A model generated the notes under the pieces. That model saw nothing but the letters and a program-made list of their open reading frames with translations. It was not told where the DNA came from and did not search any database. The position numbers and the translations under genes were made by a program. From Thermomonas beijingensis (GTDB lineage Bacteria > Pseudomonadota > Gammaproteobacteria > Xanthomonadales > Xanthomonadaceae), in the NCBI RefSeq assembly GCF_020034655.1, contig NZ_JAIQDJ010000004.1, positions 1 through 64,000 of the forward strand: a stretch of 64,000 nt of DNA, read 5' to 3'. Within the stretch, counting starts at the first letter, position 1, and each line of letters begins with the position of its first letter. This document shows, piece after piece, positions 34,113 to 42,242 of this stretch.

Positions 34113-35493
34113 AGCAAGGTCACCGCTGTCGTGGCGTGCAAAGTGGTTGCCATTGGTGGTCGCGGTGATTGCGGCCTTGTGGTTCAACCGCTGGATACTG
34201 GATTCGGCGCATTTTTTCTTTGCCGATGATTGGGGTTGGCTGGAGCGTGCACAATTTGGGCCATGGCGGAGCAGCATCCACCTGCTGCCCACTGCGATCT
34301 ATAACGACAGGCCGGCAGGCGAGCTGCTGATTCGGGGCTTGTACGAGGTGTTCTGGCTCCGGCATGGTGCATGGAACCAGGTTTGGTGGTGCTTGCATGC
34401 CATCAACGTGGCGTTGCTGGTTGTGCTTGCTCGGCCATGGTTGGATCCGTACCGGTTGACGCTCGCGGCAGTGTTGTCGGCATGTTGGTTCTCGACATTA
34501 ACCGCCGTGCATTGGGTCGGCGCAGTGTTCGATTTACTGGGGGCAACCTTGGTGTTGGGCACGTTACTGAGTTACCAGCAGGCGGTATTGGGCAGCACGC
34601 GCAAATGGTGGTGGTTGGGCTTATCGGTGATGCTGCATCTGGCCGCGATCCGAACCAAGGAATTCGCGTTGGGCATGGTGGTGGTGCTGGCGCTTTGGGA
34701 TGTGCTGCTGTTGCGCCACGACGACTGGCGCAAACGCTGCCTGCGGTTGGCGCCGCACGCCTTATTGGCACTGGTGTTGCTGGTTTGTTATGCGCAGCTT
34801 TATCGCCAGCAGGCAGGCAAACTGGAGGGCAGCAGCTACGGCTTGTCGTTATCTGCACAAGGTGTTCTAGAGGGGATTGGCTGGTATTTCGCACAAGCGT
34901 TCTATGCGTTTACGCCCGGCAGCAACGAAACCCATGTGGGTATCGGGTTGCTGTTTGCGGCCGCAGTATTGATGATTGCATTGTGTAGCCGGGTTGGAAT
35001 AGCTGCCTTGGGGTCCGCAGCAATTTTGATGGCAGCGGTGCTGCTACTGGGCAAGCAGCGGCATCCCCTGTACCTGTACGTACCGCATTTCTTCATTGCA
35101 CTCGCGCTGTGCGCGCTCTTCCCGCGACGCCGTATCGTGGGCATGGCGCTGACATTTGCGGTGGCGCTGCTGTTGTATTGGCCGGTGCATACCGGCTTCC
35201 TGCGCGATGCGCGCAACTTCGTGCTGATCAAGGGCAGCTACAGCAAGACCCTGTATTACGACTATGCGCGGCTGGTGCAGCACGGCACGCCGGCATCTCC
35301 GGTGACGATTGCAGTCTCCGAAGCGTATTTCGATCCGTTCTCGTGGGGTTCTGGGGATGCATTGCGCATCTTGCATGCCGACAACACCATCAAAGTACAA
35401 GTGACGGTATTGCAGCAAGGGGGAGATCCGTGTGCGGCGGCAAAAGGGTCCTGCTTTGTCGAGCAGCAGGGTCATCTGGTACGGCAGCGATGA
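34099..35493 (+). CDS. Polytopic membrane protein, candidate Gtr-type glycosyltransferase
   Basis: A 464-residue protein with about ten to eleven hydrophobic helices and a soluble C-terminal tail of about 80 residues (VTIAVSEAYFDPF...). After the first helix it has FFFADDWGWLERAQ, an acidic first periplasmic loop like those of GT-C enzymes. The family is otherwise unrecognised. Lying between GtrB-like and GtrA-like genes, it may be the sugar-specific transferase of a Gtr trio. The start is uncertain: ATG 34099 overlaps the preceding gene by 14 bases and ATG 34084 by 29; neither has a clear ribosome binding site. Confidence 0.75.
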   Translation: MLVAEARSPLSWRAKWLPLVVAVIAALWFNRWILDSAHFFFADDWGWLERAQFGPWRSSIHLLPTAIYNDRPAGELLIRGLYEVFWLRHGAWNQVWWCLHAINVALLVVLARPWLDPYRLTLAAVLSACWFSTLTAVHWVGAVFDLLGATLVLGTLLSYQQAVLGSTRKWWWLGLSVMLHLAAIRTKEFALGMVVVLALWDVLLLRHDDWRKRCLRLAPHALLALVLLVCYAQLYRQQAGKLEGSSYGLSLSAQGVLEGIGWYFAQAFYAFTPGSNETHVGIGLLFAAAVLMIALCSRVGIAALGSAAILMAAVLLLGKQRHPLYLYVPHFFIALALCALFPRRRIVGMALTFAVALLLYWPVHTGFLRDARNFVLIKGSYSKTLYYDYARLVQHGTPASPVTIAVSEAYFDPFSWGSGDALRILHADNTIKVQVTVLQQGGDPCAAAKGSCFVEQQGHLVRQR

Positions 35494-35882
35494 GTCTGCG
35501 CGTGCTGGCCAAGCAGGGGGTGAGCTATGGCGTGGTCGGCGTGCTCGCACTGGTCGTGGATTGGAGTTGCTTCGTGTTGTTGACCTGGTGCGGGATTGCC
35601 ACCGCACCGGCAAATTTGCTGGCGCGCCTGAGCGGGGCAGGGATCGCCTACATGCTGAACGGCATGTTCACGTTCCGTGACCCGCAAGGAAGCCGGTTGG
35701 GCTGGCGGCGTTTTGCGCGGTTTGCATCCTCGTGGATCGTGGTAACCGCCATCAGCACCATTGCCATGCAGGCCATTCATGCGTATGCCGGCATGCAGTG
35801 GGCATGGCTGGCCAAACCTGTCGTGGAAGTTGCGCTGGCAGGGGTGAGTTTTCTTGCGTACCGGTATTGGATCTACAAATAG
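35490..35882 (+). CDS. GtrA family membrane protein
   Basis: A 130-residue protein with four membrane helices and the GtrA-family pattern (QGVSYGVVGVLALVVDW, NLLARLSGAGIAYMLNGMFTF, FLAYRYWIYK at the end). GtrA proteins are thought to flip undecaprenyl-phosphate-sugar across the inner membrane. It is partnered with the GtrB-like enzyme at 33132. The ATG overlaps the preceding stop. The next small membrane protein starts 20 bases downstream. Confidence 0.93.
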   Translation: MSLRVLAKQGVSYGVVGVLALVVDWSCFVLLTWCGIATAPANLLARLSGAGIAYMLNGMFTFRDPQGSRLGWRRFARFASSWIVVTAISTIAMQAIHAYAGMQWAWLAKPVVEVALAGVSFLAYRYWIYK

Positions 35883-35902
35883 CAGTCTCATTGCAGGAGA
35901 CG

Positions 35903-36280
35903 ATGGCTGTCATGTTCAAATCCGAATTCCTCACCCCCGTCAATGTGCTGATGATCCTCGGCACGATCGTGTTGTTGTCGTTGGGACAGGTACTGTTCAA
36001 GAGCGCATCAACGCAACTGGTGGTGCAACAGCCGATGAGTTGGTTGTCGTTGCCGTTGCTGGGTGCGCTAGTGATCTATGCCATCGCGACTTTGCTGTGG
36101 CTGCTGGTGTTGACGAGGGTTCCACTGTCGTTCGCGTTTCCGTTTTACGGGTTGGCATTTCTATTGGTGCCTGTGCTGGCGACAGTGGTGCTGGGTGAAG
36201 CCTTGCGTTGGCAGGTGCTGGTGGGGGGGGCGGTCATCTTGTGCGGGATCGCGATCACCGCATGGGGCGTGCGTACGTGA
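35903..36280 (+). CDS. EamA/SMR-like small four-helix membrane protein
   Basis: A 125-residue protein of four membrane helices. It resembles small EamA/SMR-type proteins such as ArnE/ArnF, which flip undecaprenyl-linked sugars: LMILGTIVLLSLGQVLFK, LLGALVIYAIATLLWLLVL, then VPLSFAFPFYGLAFLLVPVL and a Gly-rich last helix. A perfect AGGAGA precedes the ATG, the best ribosome binding site in this cluster. With GtrA just upstream, two flippase-like proteins sit side by side, perhaps for two sugar carriers or as a heteromer. Confidence 0.85.
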   Translation: MAVMFKSEFLTPVNVLMILGTIVLLSLGQVLFKSASTQLVVQQPMSWLSLPLLGALVIYAIATLLWLLVLTRVPLSFAFPFYGLAFLLVPVLATVVLGEALRWQVLVGGAVILCGIAITAWGVRT

Positions 36281-37140
36281 TGGTATGCCCTGCTTGCGGC
36301 AGCACGCTGGCAGTTGGGTCAAGGCATTGGCACCTGCGTTGTGCGTCTTGCCATTACGAGGGCAGTACGCTGACGCCGCATATCCTTGAGCAAGTTGCGG
36401 GTGGCGATCTGGACGAAGCTGCGCGCGAGCAGGGACTTACCCATTTGCGGCAGGCCAACTTCGAACGCTTGCTGGCGTGGTTATTGCTGCAGATGCCGGC
36501 AACCGAATCCACCCCGCGGCTGTTGGACGTGGGATGCGCACATGGCTGGTTCATCGAATGCGCGGCGTCGCGATTTGATGTCACTGGCATCGAGCCTGAC
36601 CCTGGCGTTGCTGCGGCCACCCGCGCACGTGGATTGACGGTGCGCAGTGGGTTTTTCCCGGATGCATTGGCGCCGAGTGAGTGCTTTGATGTCATCGTGT
36701 TCAACGATGTGTTGGAGCACATTCCCAACGTCAATGCCACGCTTGTGGCTTGTTGGCAACATCTTGCGCCGGGTGGCTGTGTGATCGTCAACGCACCATC
36801 GAGCCGTGGGTTTTTGTATCGCTTGTCGGTGCTGTTGGCACGAGTTGGGTTGAGTGGCGCATTTGACCGCATGTGGCAGCGGGGCTTCCCATCGCCGCAT
36901 GTGCACTATTTTGCAACCACCAATTTGACGCTGCTGGCGCACAAGGCGGGATTCGAGTTGGAGGCACGCAGCCGACTGCCAGCGGTGACCGTGCGTGGAC
37001 TGTATGCGCGGATTCGCTACGCACGCGATGTGCCGGCCGTCAAGGCGCTGCTGCTGACAGTGGCTATCACACTGCTGGTGCCACTCCTCGCGGTGTTGCC
37101 ACCCGATATCGAAGTGTGGTGTCTACGCCGCCCGCAATGA
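36280..37140 (+). CDS. SAM-dependent methyltransferase with zinc ribbon
   Basis: A 286-residue class I methyltransferase. The N-terminus carries a small zinc ribbon (CPAC...CASC, residues about 3-24). The SAM site is [13 protein letters not shown], followed by [20 protein letters not shown] and [13 protein letters not shown], as in methyltransferases acting on surface-glycan sugars. A hydrophobic C-terminal stretch ([14 protein letters not shown]) could hold it at the membrane. ATG 36280 overlaps the previous stop (TGATG). An earlier ATG at 36262 is less likely, since the Cys pair would no longer be terminal. It may cap or methylate the glycan, an end signal that Wzt domains often read. Confidence 0.85.
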   Translation: MVCPACGSTLAVGSRHWHLRCASCHYEGSTLTPHILEQVAGGDLDEAAREQGLTHLRQANFERLLAWLLLQMPATESTPRLLDVGCAHGWFIECAASRFDVTGIEPDPGVAAATRARGLTVRSGFFPDALAPSECFDVIVFNDVLEHIPNVNATLVACWQHLAPGGCVIVNAPSSRGFLYRLSVLLARVGLSGAFDRMWQRGFPSPHVHYFATTNLTLLAHKAGFELEARSRLPAVTVRGLYARIRYARDVPAVKALLLTVAITLLVPLLAVLPPDIEVWCLRRPQ

Positions 37141-37164
37141 CAGGCGGCGCAACCAATCCTGCAA

Positions 37165-38106
37165 TCAACCCAGCGCGGCTTCCAGCTCCGGCAAGATCTG
37201 GAACAAGTCGCCCACCAGGCCAATGTCGGCGATCTCGAAGATCGGTGCATCGCCGTCTTTGTTGATGGCCACGATGGTGCCGGCATCCTTGATTCCGGTC
37301 AGGTGTTGGATGGCACCGGAGATGCCCACCGCCACATAGAGTTCGGGCGCAATGATTTTCCCGGTTTGCCCAACTTGCAGGTCGCTGGGCACGTAGCCGG
37401 CATCCACCGCCGCGCGCGATGCGCCCACGCCGGCACCGAGTTTGTCGGCCAGCGCGTAGATGATTTTGAAGTTTTCTTCCGAGCCCACACCGCGGCCACC
37501 GGAGACCACGCGCTTGGCGCTTTGCAGGTCGGGGCGGTCGGTTGCGCCGGCGGCCAAGCCCACGAAGCGGGTGTGGCGGGGCAATGCGGCATCGACGCTG
37601 ACCGCTTCAATGCTGGCGCTGCTACCTTGCGCCGCTTCCGGCCATGATGCGGTGCGCACAGTGGCCACCACGGTTTGATCCGCCGGAGCCTGCACGCTGA
37701 TGATCGCGTTGCCAGCGTAGATCGGGCGTTTGAAGGCATGTGCGCCGTCCACCGCCATCAAGTCGGAGATCTGGTTGACCCCCAGCAGCGCGGCCACGCA
37801 CGGCATCAGGTCCTTGCCGAAGGTGGTGGAGGGGCCAAGCACATGGCTGTAGCCTGCGGCCAGCGCGGCAATCTGCGGGGCCTGTACTTGCGCGATGGCG
37901 TGCGCGTTGGCGGCATTGGTCACGCTCAGGACCTTGTTCACACCGGCAATCTGCGCGGCTTGCGCGGCCACGGCGGCGGGGTCTGCGGCCAGCACCACGA
38001 TGTCGATGACGGCCGGTGCCAGTGCCTGCGCAGCAGACACGCATTTGGCGGTGGCGGCGTTGAGTTCGCCGTTCAAGTGTTCGGCGACGATGAGGACTTT
38101 GGACAT
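37165..38106 (-). CDS. etfA: Electron transfer flavoprotein, alpha subunit
   Basis: A 313-residue subunit that holds FAD and passes electrons from acyl-CoA and other dehydrogenases to ETF:quinone oxidoreductase. The C-terminal FAD domain is well preserved ([65 protein letters not shown]). The start codon overlaps the etfB stop by one base (TAATG). It is convergent with the methyltransferase, 24 bases apart. Confidence 0.97.
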   Translation of the reverse strand: MSKVLIVAEHLNGELNAATAKCVSAAQALAPAVIDIVVLAADPAAVAAQAAQIAGVNKVLSVTNAANAHAIAQVQAPQIAALAAGYSHVLGPSTTFGKDLMPCVAALLGVNQISDLMAVDGAHAFKRPIYAGNAIISVQAPADQTVVATVRTASWPEAAQGSSASIEAVSVDAALPRHTRFVGLAAGATDRPDLQSAKRVVSGGRGVGSEENFKIIYALADKLGAGVGASRAAVDAGYVPSDLQVGQTGKIIAPELYVAVGISGAIQHLTGIKDAGTIVAINKDGDAPIFEIADIGLVGDLFQILPELEAALG

Positions 38107-38852
38107 TACAGCAACCCCTTTTGCTTGAGCGCGGCGACCAATTCGGCCGCATCTTTGACCATCACGCCACGGCTGCGCTTGGCCGGTGCGGCATACGCGG
38201 TAGTGGTCAGCGAGTCATGCGCGGTCACACCCAGATCGGCAAGCGCAATGGTTTCCAGCGGCTTGCTCTTGGCCTTCATGATGTCCGGCAGCTTGATGAA
38301 GCGCGGCTCGTTCAAGCGCAGGTCGGCGGTGACCACCGCCGGCAAGTCCACTTCCAGCGTTTCCAGTCCGGCATCGACTTCACGCACCACGGTAGCTTTG
38401 CCATCGGCAATCGTCAGCTTGCTGGCGAAGGTGGCCTGCGGGCGGCCCCACAAGGTGGCCAGCATCTGCCCGGTCTGGTTGGCGTCATCGTCGATCGCCT
38501 GCTTGCCCAGCAGCACCAAGTCGGGCTGTTCTTTTTCGATCAGCTTCAGCAGCGCACGCGCCGCCGTCAGCGGCTGGATGGCGGCATCAGCCACCACGTG
38601 GATGGCACGGTTGGCGCCCATCGCCAGCCCATTGCGCAGATGCGGCTGCGCATCGGCCGGGGCAATGCTGGCCACCACCACTTCGCTGGCGATGCCGGCA
38701 TCGCGCAGGCGCAGCGCTTCTTCCAGCGCGATGTCGTCAAACGGATTGGGCGACAGCTTGACGCCATCGGTGACCACACCGCTGCCGTCTGGTTTGACCT
38801 GGATGCGGACGTTGTAGTCCACCACGCGCTTGTAACCGACGAGAATTTTCAC
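38106..38852 (-). CDS. etfB: Electron transfer flavoprotein, beta subunit
   Basis: A 248-residue partner of EtfA that binds AMP and contacts dehydrogenases through its recognition loop. Characteristic segments are MKILVGYKRVVDYNVRI, NPFDDIALEEALRLRD, LLGKQAIDDDANQTGQMLA and the late DIMKAKSKPLE. It starts with GTG, with AAGGA ten bases upstream. It is the first gene of the etfBA operon, diverging from scoAB across 167 bases; both units serve oxidation of fatty and amino acids. Confidence 0.97.
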   Translation of the reverse strand: MKILVGYKRVVDYNVRIQVKPDGSGVVTDGVKLSPNPFDDIALEEALRLRDAGIASEVVVASIAPADAQPHLRNGLAMGANRAIHVVADAAIQPLTAARALLKLIEKEQPDLVLLGKQAIDDDANQTGQMLATLWGRPQATFASKLTIADGKATVVREVDAGLETLEVDLPAVVTADLRLNEPRFIKLPDIMKAKSKPLETIALADLGVTAHDSLTTTAYAAPAKRSRGVMVKDAAELVAALKQKGLL

Positions 38853-38982
38853 CGTGCACAGTCCTTGCAGATGCGGAAAACGGGGCCTTCGGGCCTAGCC
38901 CCCCATTTTAGCGGACACCGGCGGCGGCCGCAGAAAATCGGGAATTGCCCGAAGGTACGCTGGGTGTTCTCGCACGAATCGC

Positions 38983-38988
38983 TAGAAT
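38983..38988 (+). promoter_or_regulatory. Probable -10 box of scoAB
   Basis: TAGAAT closely matches the sigma70 -10 consensus and would start transcription near 38995-39000, giving a leader of about 20-25 bases before the GTG at 39020. No strong -35 is seen at the right distance. Confidence 0.5.
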
Positions 38989-39019
38989 GGCTGCTCTACC
39001 CCGCGTTGGAGCAGCGCCC

Positions 39020-39739
39020 GTGGCAACTGCCAAGAGCAAACAGTACCCCAGTGCCGCCGCCGCCCTTGATGGGCTGGTGGCGGATGGTCAAACCCTTGCC
39101 GTGGGCGGTTTCGGCCTGTGCGGCATCCCCGAGGCGCTGATTGCGGCGCTGCGCGATTCTGGGGTGAGCGGTTTGACCGTGATTTCCAATAACGCCGGTG
39201 TGGACGGTTTTGGCTTGGGCCAATTGCTGACCACGCGCCAGATCAAGAAGATGATTTCGTCGTATGTGGGCGAAAACAAAGAGTTCGAGCGCCAGTTTTT
39301 GGGCGGCGAACTGGAGCTGGAATTCAACCCGCAGGGCACGCTGGCCGAGCGCCTGCGCGCCGGCGGCGCCGGGATCCCTGCGTTCTTCACCGCCACCGGC
39401 TACGGCACCATCGTGGCCGAGGGCAAGGAAACCCGCGAGTTCGATGGTCGCATGTATGTGCTGGAAACCGCGCTGAAGGCCGACGTGTCGCTGGTCAAGG
39501 CATGGAAGGCCGACAAGGCCGGTAATCTGGTGTTCCACAAGACCGCGCGCAACTTCAACCCGGCGGCGGCGATGGCGGGCAAAGTATGTGTGGTGGAAGT
39601 GGAAGAGTTGGTGGAGATCGGTGCGATCGAGCCCGACCACGTGCATCTGCCCGGCATCTATGTGCAGCGCATCGTGGTGAACGCCACCCCGGAAAAGCGC
39701 ATCGAACAACGCACCATTCGCCAGCCGGAGGACAACTGA
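39020..39739 (+). CDS. scoA: Succinyl-CoA:3-ketoacid CoA-transferase subunit A
   Basis: A 239-residue alpha subunit of a class I CoA-transferase that activates acetoacetate with succinyl-CoA. It has [14 protein letters not shown], the glycine-rich [15 protein letters not shown] and EREFDGR-like [15 protein letters not shown] 39020 is preferred as the start: GGAG lies eight bases before it, and the ATG at 38987 lies over the probable -10 box (TAGAAT, 38983-38988). scoB follows after one base. The fahA product acetoacetate is its natural substrate. Confidence 0.92.
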   Translation: MATAKSKQYPSAAAALDGLVADGQTLAVGGFGLCGIPEALIAALRDSGVSGLTVISNNAGVDGFGLGQLLTTRQIKKMISSYVGENKEFERQFLGGELELEFNPQGTLAERLRAGGAGIPAFFTATGYGTIVAEGKETREFDGRMYVLETALKADVSLVKAWKADKAGNLVFHKTARNFNPAAAMAGKVCVVEVEELVEIGAIEPDHVHLPGIYVQRIVVNATPEKRIEQRTIRQPEDN

Positions 39740-39740
39740 C

Positions 39741-40367
39741 ATGGCCTGGACCCGTGAACAAATGGCGCAGCGCGCCGCGCAAGAACTCACCGATGGTGCC
39801 TACGTCAACCTTGGTATCGGCTTGCCCACGTTGGTGGCCAACTACATTCCCGAGGGCATGGATGTGTGGCTGCAAAGTGAAAATGGCTTGCTGGGCATCG
39901 GCCCATTCCCCACCGAAGCCGAACTCGACGCCGACCTGATCAATGCCGGCAAGCAGACCGTCACCGCGCGGCCGGGTGCCAGCTATTTCGGTAGCCATGA
40001 TTCGTTCGCGATGATCCGTGGCGGCCATATCGACCTGGCCATCCTCGGCGCGATGGAGGTGACCGACAAGGGCGACCTGGCCAACTGGATGGTGCCCGGC
40101 AAGATGGTCAAGGGCATGGGCGGCGCGATGGACCTGGTGGCCGGTGTGCGCAAGGTGGTGGTGCTGATGGAGCACGTCACCAAGGCCGGCACGTCGAAGA
40201 TCCTGCCGCAGTGCACGCTGCCGCTGACCGGCGTGGGCGTGGTCAACCGCATCATCACCGAGCTGGGCGTGTTCGATGTCACCCCGGACGGCCTGAAGCT
40301 GGTCGAGCTGGCCGAGGGCGTGAGCCGTGGGGAAGCCGTGGAGAAGACGGGCGTGCCGCTGCATTGA
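39741..40367 (+). CDS. scoB: Succinyl-CoA:3-ketoacid CoA-transferase subunit B
   Basis: A 208-residue beta subunit carrying the catalytic glutamate in SENGLLGIG (near residue 47), which forms the enzyme-CoA thioester. [17 protein letters not shown] at the N-terminus and [14 protein letters not shown] with [16 protein letters not shown] are standard for the family. It is the second and last gene of scoAB; a large inverted repeat follows 11 bases after the stop. Confidence 0.95.
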   Translation: MAWTREQMAQRAAQELTDGAYVNLGIGLPTLVANYIPEGMDVWLQSENGLLGIGPFPTEAELDADLINAGKQTVTARPGASYFGSHDSFAMIRGGHIDLAILGAMEVTDKGDLANWMVPGKMVKGMGGAMDLVAGVRKVVVLMEHVTKAGTSKILPQCTLPLTGVGVVNRIITELGVFDVTPDGLKLVELAEGVSRGEAVEKTGVPLH

Positions 40368-40378
40368 GCTATCAAGCG

Positions 40379-40480
40379 GGCCACCGGCAGGCGAAGCCCC
40401 TTCCGCGAATGTCCTCCGGCAGCGGCTTTGCCGCTGCCTCCTCCTTGATTTCGCGGAAGGGGCTTCGCCTGCCGGTGGCC
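40379..40480. repeat. Perfect 31-bp inverted repeat with an inner hairpin
   Basis: The arms 40379-40409 and 40450-40480 are exact complements of 31 bases (left arm starts GGCCACCGGCAGGCGAAGCC). Between them is a second perfect hairpin, GGCAGCGGC-TTT-GCCGCTGCC (40418-40438). The 102-base element could fold into one long cruciform or RNA rod. There is no T-run, so it is not a simple terminator, though it lies just after scoB. It looks like a MITE- or REP-type element. Confidence 0.85.
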
Positions 40481-40541
40481 TCTGGTCGGATTGTGAGAGG
40501 GTTATCCTGACCCATTACGGATGCCGTGATGGGGTTGGCCG

Positions 40542-42152
40542 ATGCAACGTGACGATGTTCTGATTCTTGGCGGTGGCCATAACGGCTTGGTGTGTGCGGC
40601 GTATCTGGCCGCAGCGGGCTTGCAGGTGCGGGTGTTGGAGCGCCGCCACATCGTTGGCGGCGCGGCGGTGACCGAGGAATTTCATCCCGGATTCCGCAAC
40701 TCGTTGGCCAGCTATACCGTCAGTCTGCTCAACCCAAATGTCATCCGTGATCTGCGCCTGCAACAGCATGGCTTGCGCGTGGTCGAACGGCCGTATGCAA
40801 ACTTTCTTCCGCTGCCCGATGGGCGCAGTTTCCGGTTGGGTGGCGAACACACGCAGACCGAGGTCGCGAAGTGGTCGGCGCGTGATGCACAGCGGCTGCC
40901 CGAGTACTACGCAATGCTCGATCGCATCGTGGTGGTGTTGCGCGAATTGATCCAGCGCACGCCGCCCAATGTCAGTGATCGCTTCGTGCTGGCCGATTGG
41001 CTGCATTCGGCTAGCGTGGCCAAACAGCTCAAAACCCTGGACATGCGTGGCCGCCGCGACTTGCTGGATCTGTTCACCAAATCTGCGGGCGAACTGCTGG
41101 ATGACTGGTTCGAAGGCGCGCCGCTGAAAGCCGCACTGGGCTGGGATTCGGTGGTGGGCAATTTTGCCAGCCCGTACACCCCAGGCAGCGCGTACGTGTT
41201 GTTGCATCACGTGTTCGGCGAGGTCAATGGCAAGGCGGGTGCGTGGGGGCATGCGATCGGTGGCATGGGTGCGATCACGCAGGCGATGCGGGTTGAATGC
41301 GAGGCGCGCGGTGTTGTCATCGAAACCGATACCGAGGTTGCACAGCTGTTGGTGGAAAACGGCAAGGCGGTGGGCGTTGCCCTGGCCGATGGGCGTGAAC
41401 TGCGTGCCGCAACCCTTGTCAGCAATCTCAATCCGAAATTGCTGTACACCCGACTGGTGAATCCGGCGCAATTGGATGACGACACCATGCAGCGCATGCG
41501 GCGTTATCGTTGCGGGTCGGGGACGTTCCGCATGAACGTGGCGTTGAGCGCGTTGCCGGATTTCACTGCGATGCCGGGCACGCAGCTGCAGCCGCATCAT
41601 CAAAGTGGCATTTTGATCGGGCCATCGCTGCAGTATTTCGAGCAGGCGTATTTCGATGCCAAATCGAAGGTGCATAACGCCGGCTGGGCACAAAATCCCA
41701 TTGTCGAGGTGGTGATTTCATCAACCTTGGACGACACGCTTGCACCACCTGGCCAGCATGTTGCCAGTCTGTTTTGTCAGCAAGTCCACCCGGAGGTGGA
41801 TGGCGGTTGGGATGCGCACCGCGACACGGTGGCTAAATTGATGATCGATACCGTGAACACTTACGCACCTAATTTCACAAGCAGCGTACTCGGCTATGAA
41901 GCCTTGAGCCCGCTGGATCTGGAGCGCCGCATTGGCTTGCTTGGCGGCGATATCTTTCATGGCGCGTTGGGGCTCGATCAGATGTTCAGCGCCCGCCCGC
42001 TATTGGGGCAGGGGGCGTATCGCGGCGCGTTCAAGCAGTTGTATTTATGCGGTGCCGGCAGTCATCCCGGTGGCGGTGTGACCGGCTTGCCGGGGCGCAA
42101 TGCCGCACGTGAAATTCTCAAGGATCTACGCAAAAGCCCCCGTCCTGATTGA
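40542..42152 (+). CDS. Phytoene-desaturase-like FAD oxidoreductase (PYROXD2 type)
   Basis: A 536-residue flavoprotein of the phytoene dehydrogenase/CrtI-like superfamily, closest in pattern to the PYROXD2-type group rather than to carotenoid enzymes. The N-terminal dinucleotide fold is VLILGGGHNGLVCAAYLAAAG followed by VLERRHIVGGAAVTEE. The C-terminal FAD segment is LYLCGAGSHPGGGVTGLPGR. The substrate is unknown. No carotenoid gene lies nearby; the next gene is another FAD oxidase. The ATG is preceded by GGGGTTGG. Confidence 0.88.
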   Translation: MQRDDVLILGGGHNGLVCAAYLAAAGLQVRVLERRHIVGGAAVTEEFHPGFRNSLASYTVSLLNPNVIRDLRLQQHGLRVVERPYANFLPLPDGRSFRLGGEHTQTEVAKWSARDAQRLPEYYAMLDRIVVVLRELIQRTPPNVSDRFVLADWLHSASVAKQLKTLDMRGRRDLLDLFTKSAGELLDDWFEGAPLKAALGWDSVVGNFASPYTPGSAYVLLHHVFGEVNGKAGAWGHAIGGMGAITQAMRVECEARGVVIETDTEVAQLLVENGKAVGVALADGRELRAATLVSNLNPKLLYTRLVNPAQLDDDTMQRMRRYRCGSGTFRMNVALSALPDFTAMPGTQLQPHHQSGILIGPSLQYFEQAYFDAKSKVHNAGWAQNPIVEVVISSTLDDTLAPPGQHVASLFCQQVHPEVDGGWDAHRDTVAKLMIDTVNTYAPNFTSSVLGYEALSPLDLERRIGLLGGDIFHGALGLDQMFSARPLLGQGAYRGAFKQLYLCGAGSHPGGGVTGLPGRNAAREILKDLRKSPRPD

Positions 42153-42242
42153 GCACGTTTTGTTGCAATTACGCGTGCCGGTGACCTGTTGCTGGTGATG
42201 CCTGCGTTGAAGTGAGTAACGTCACAGTGGCAGAGTCTTGCT

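Noticed and set aside
38987-39019. ATG start for scoA at 38987
   Set aside because: It overlaps the probable -10 box TAGAAT and would add 11 residues without homology; the GTG at 39020 has GGAG at the right distance.
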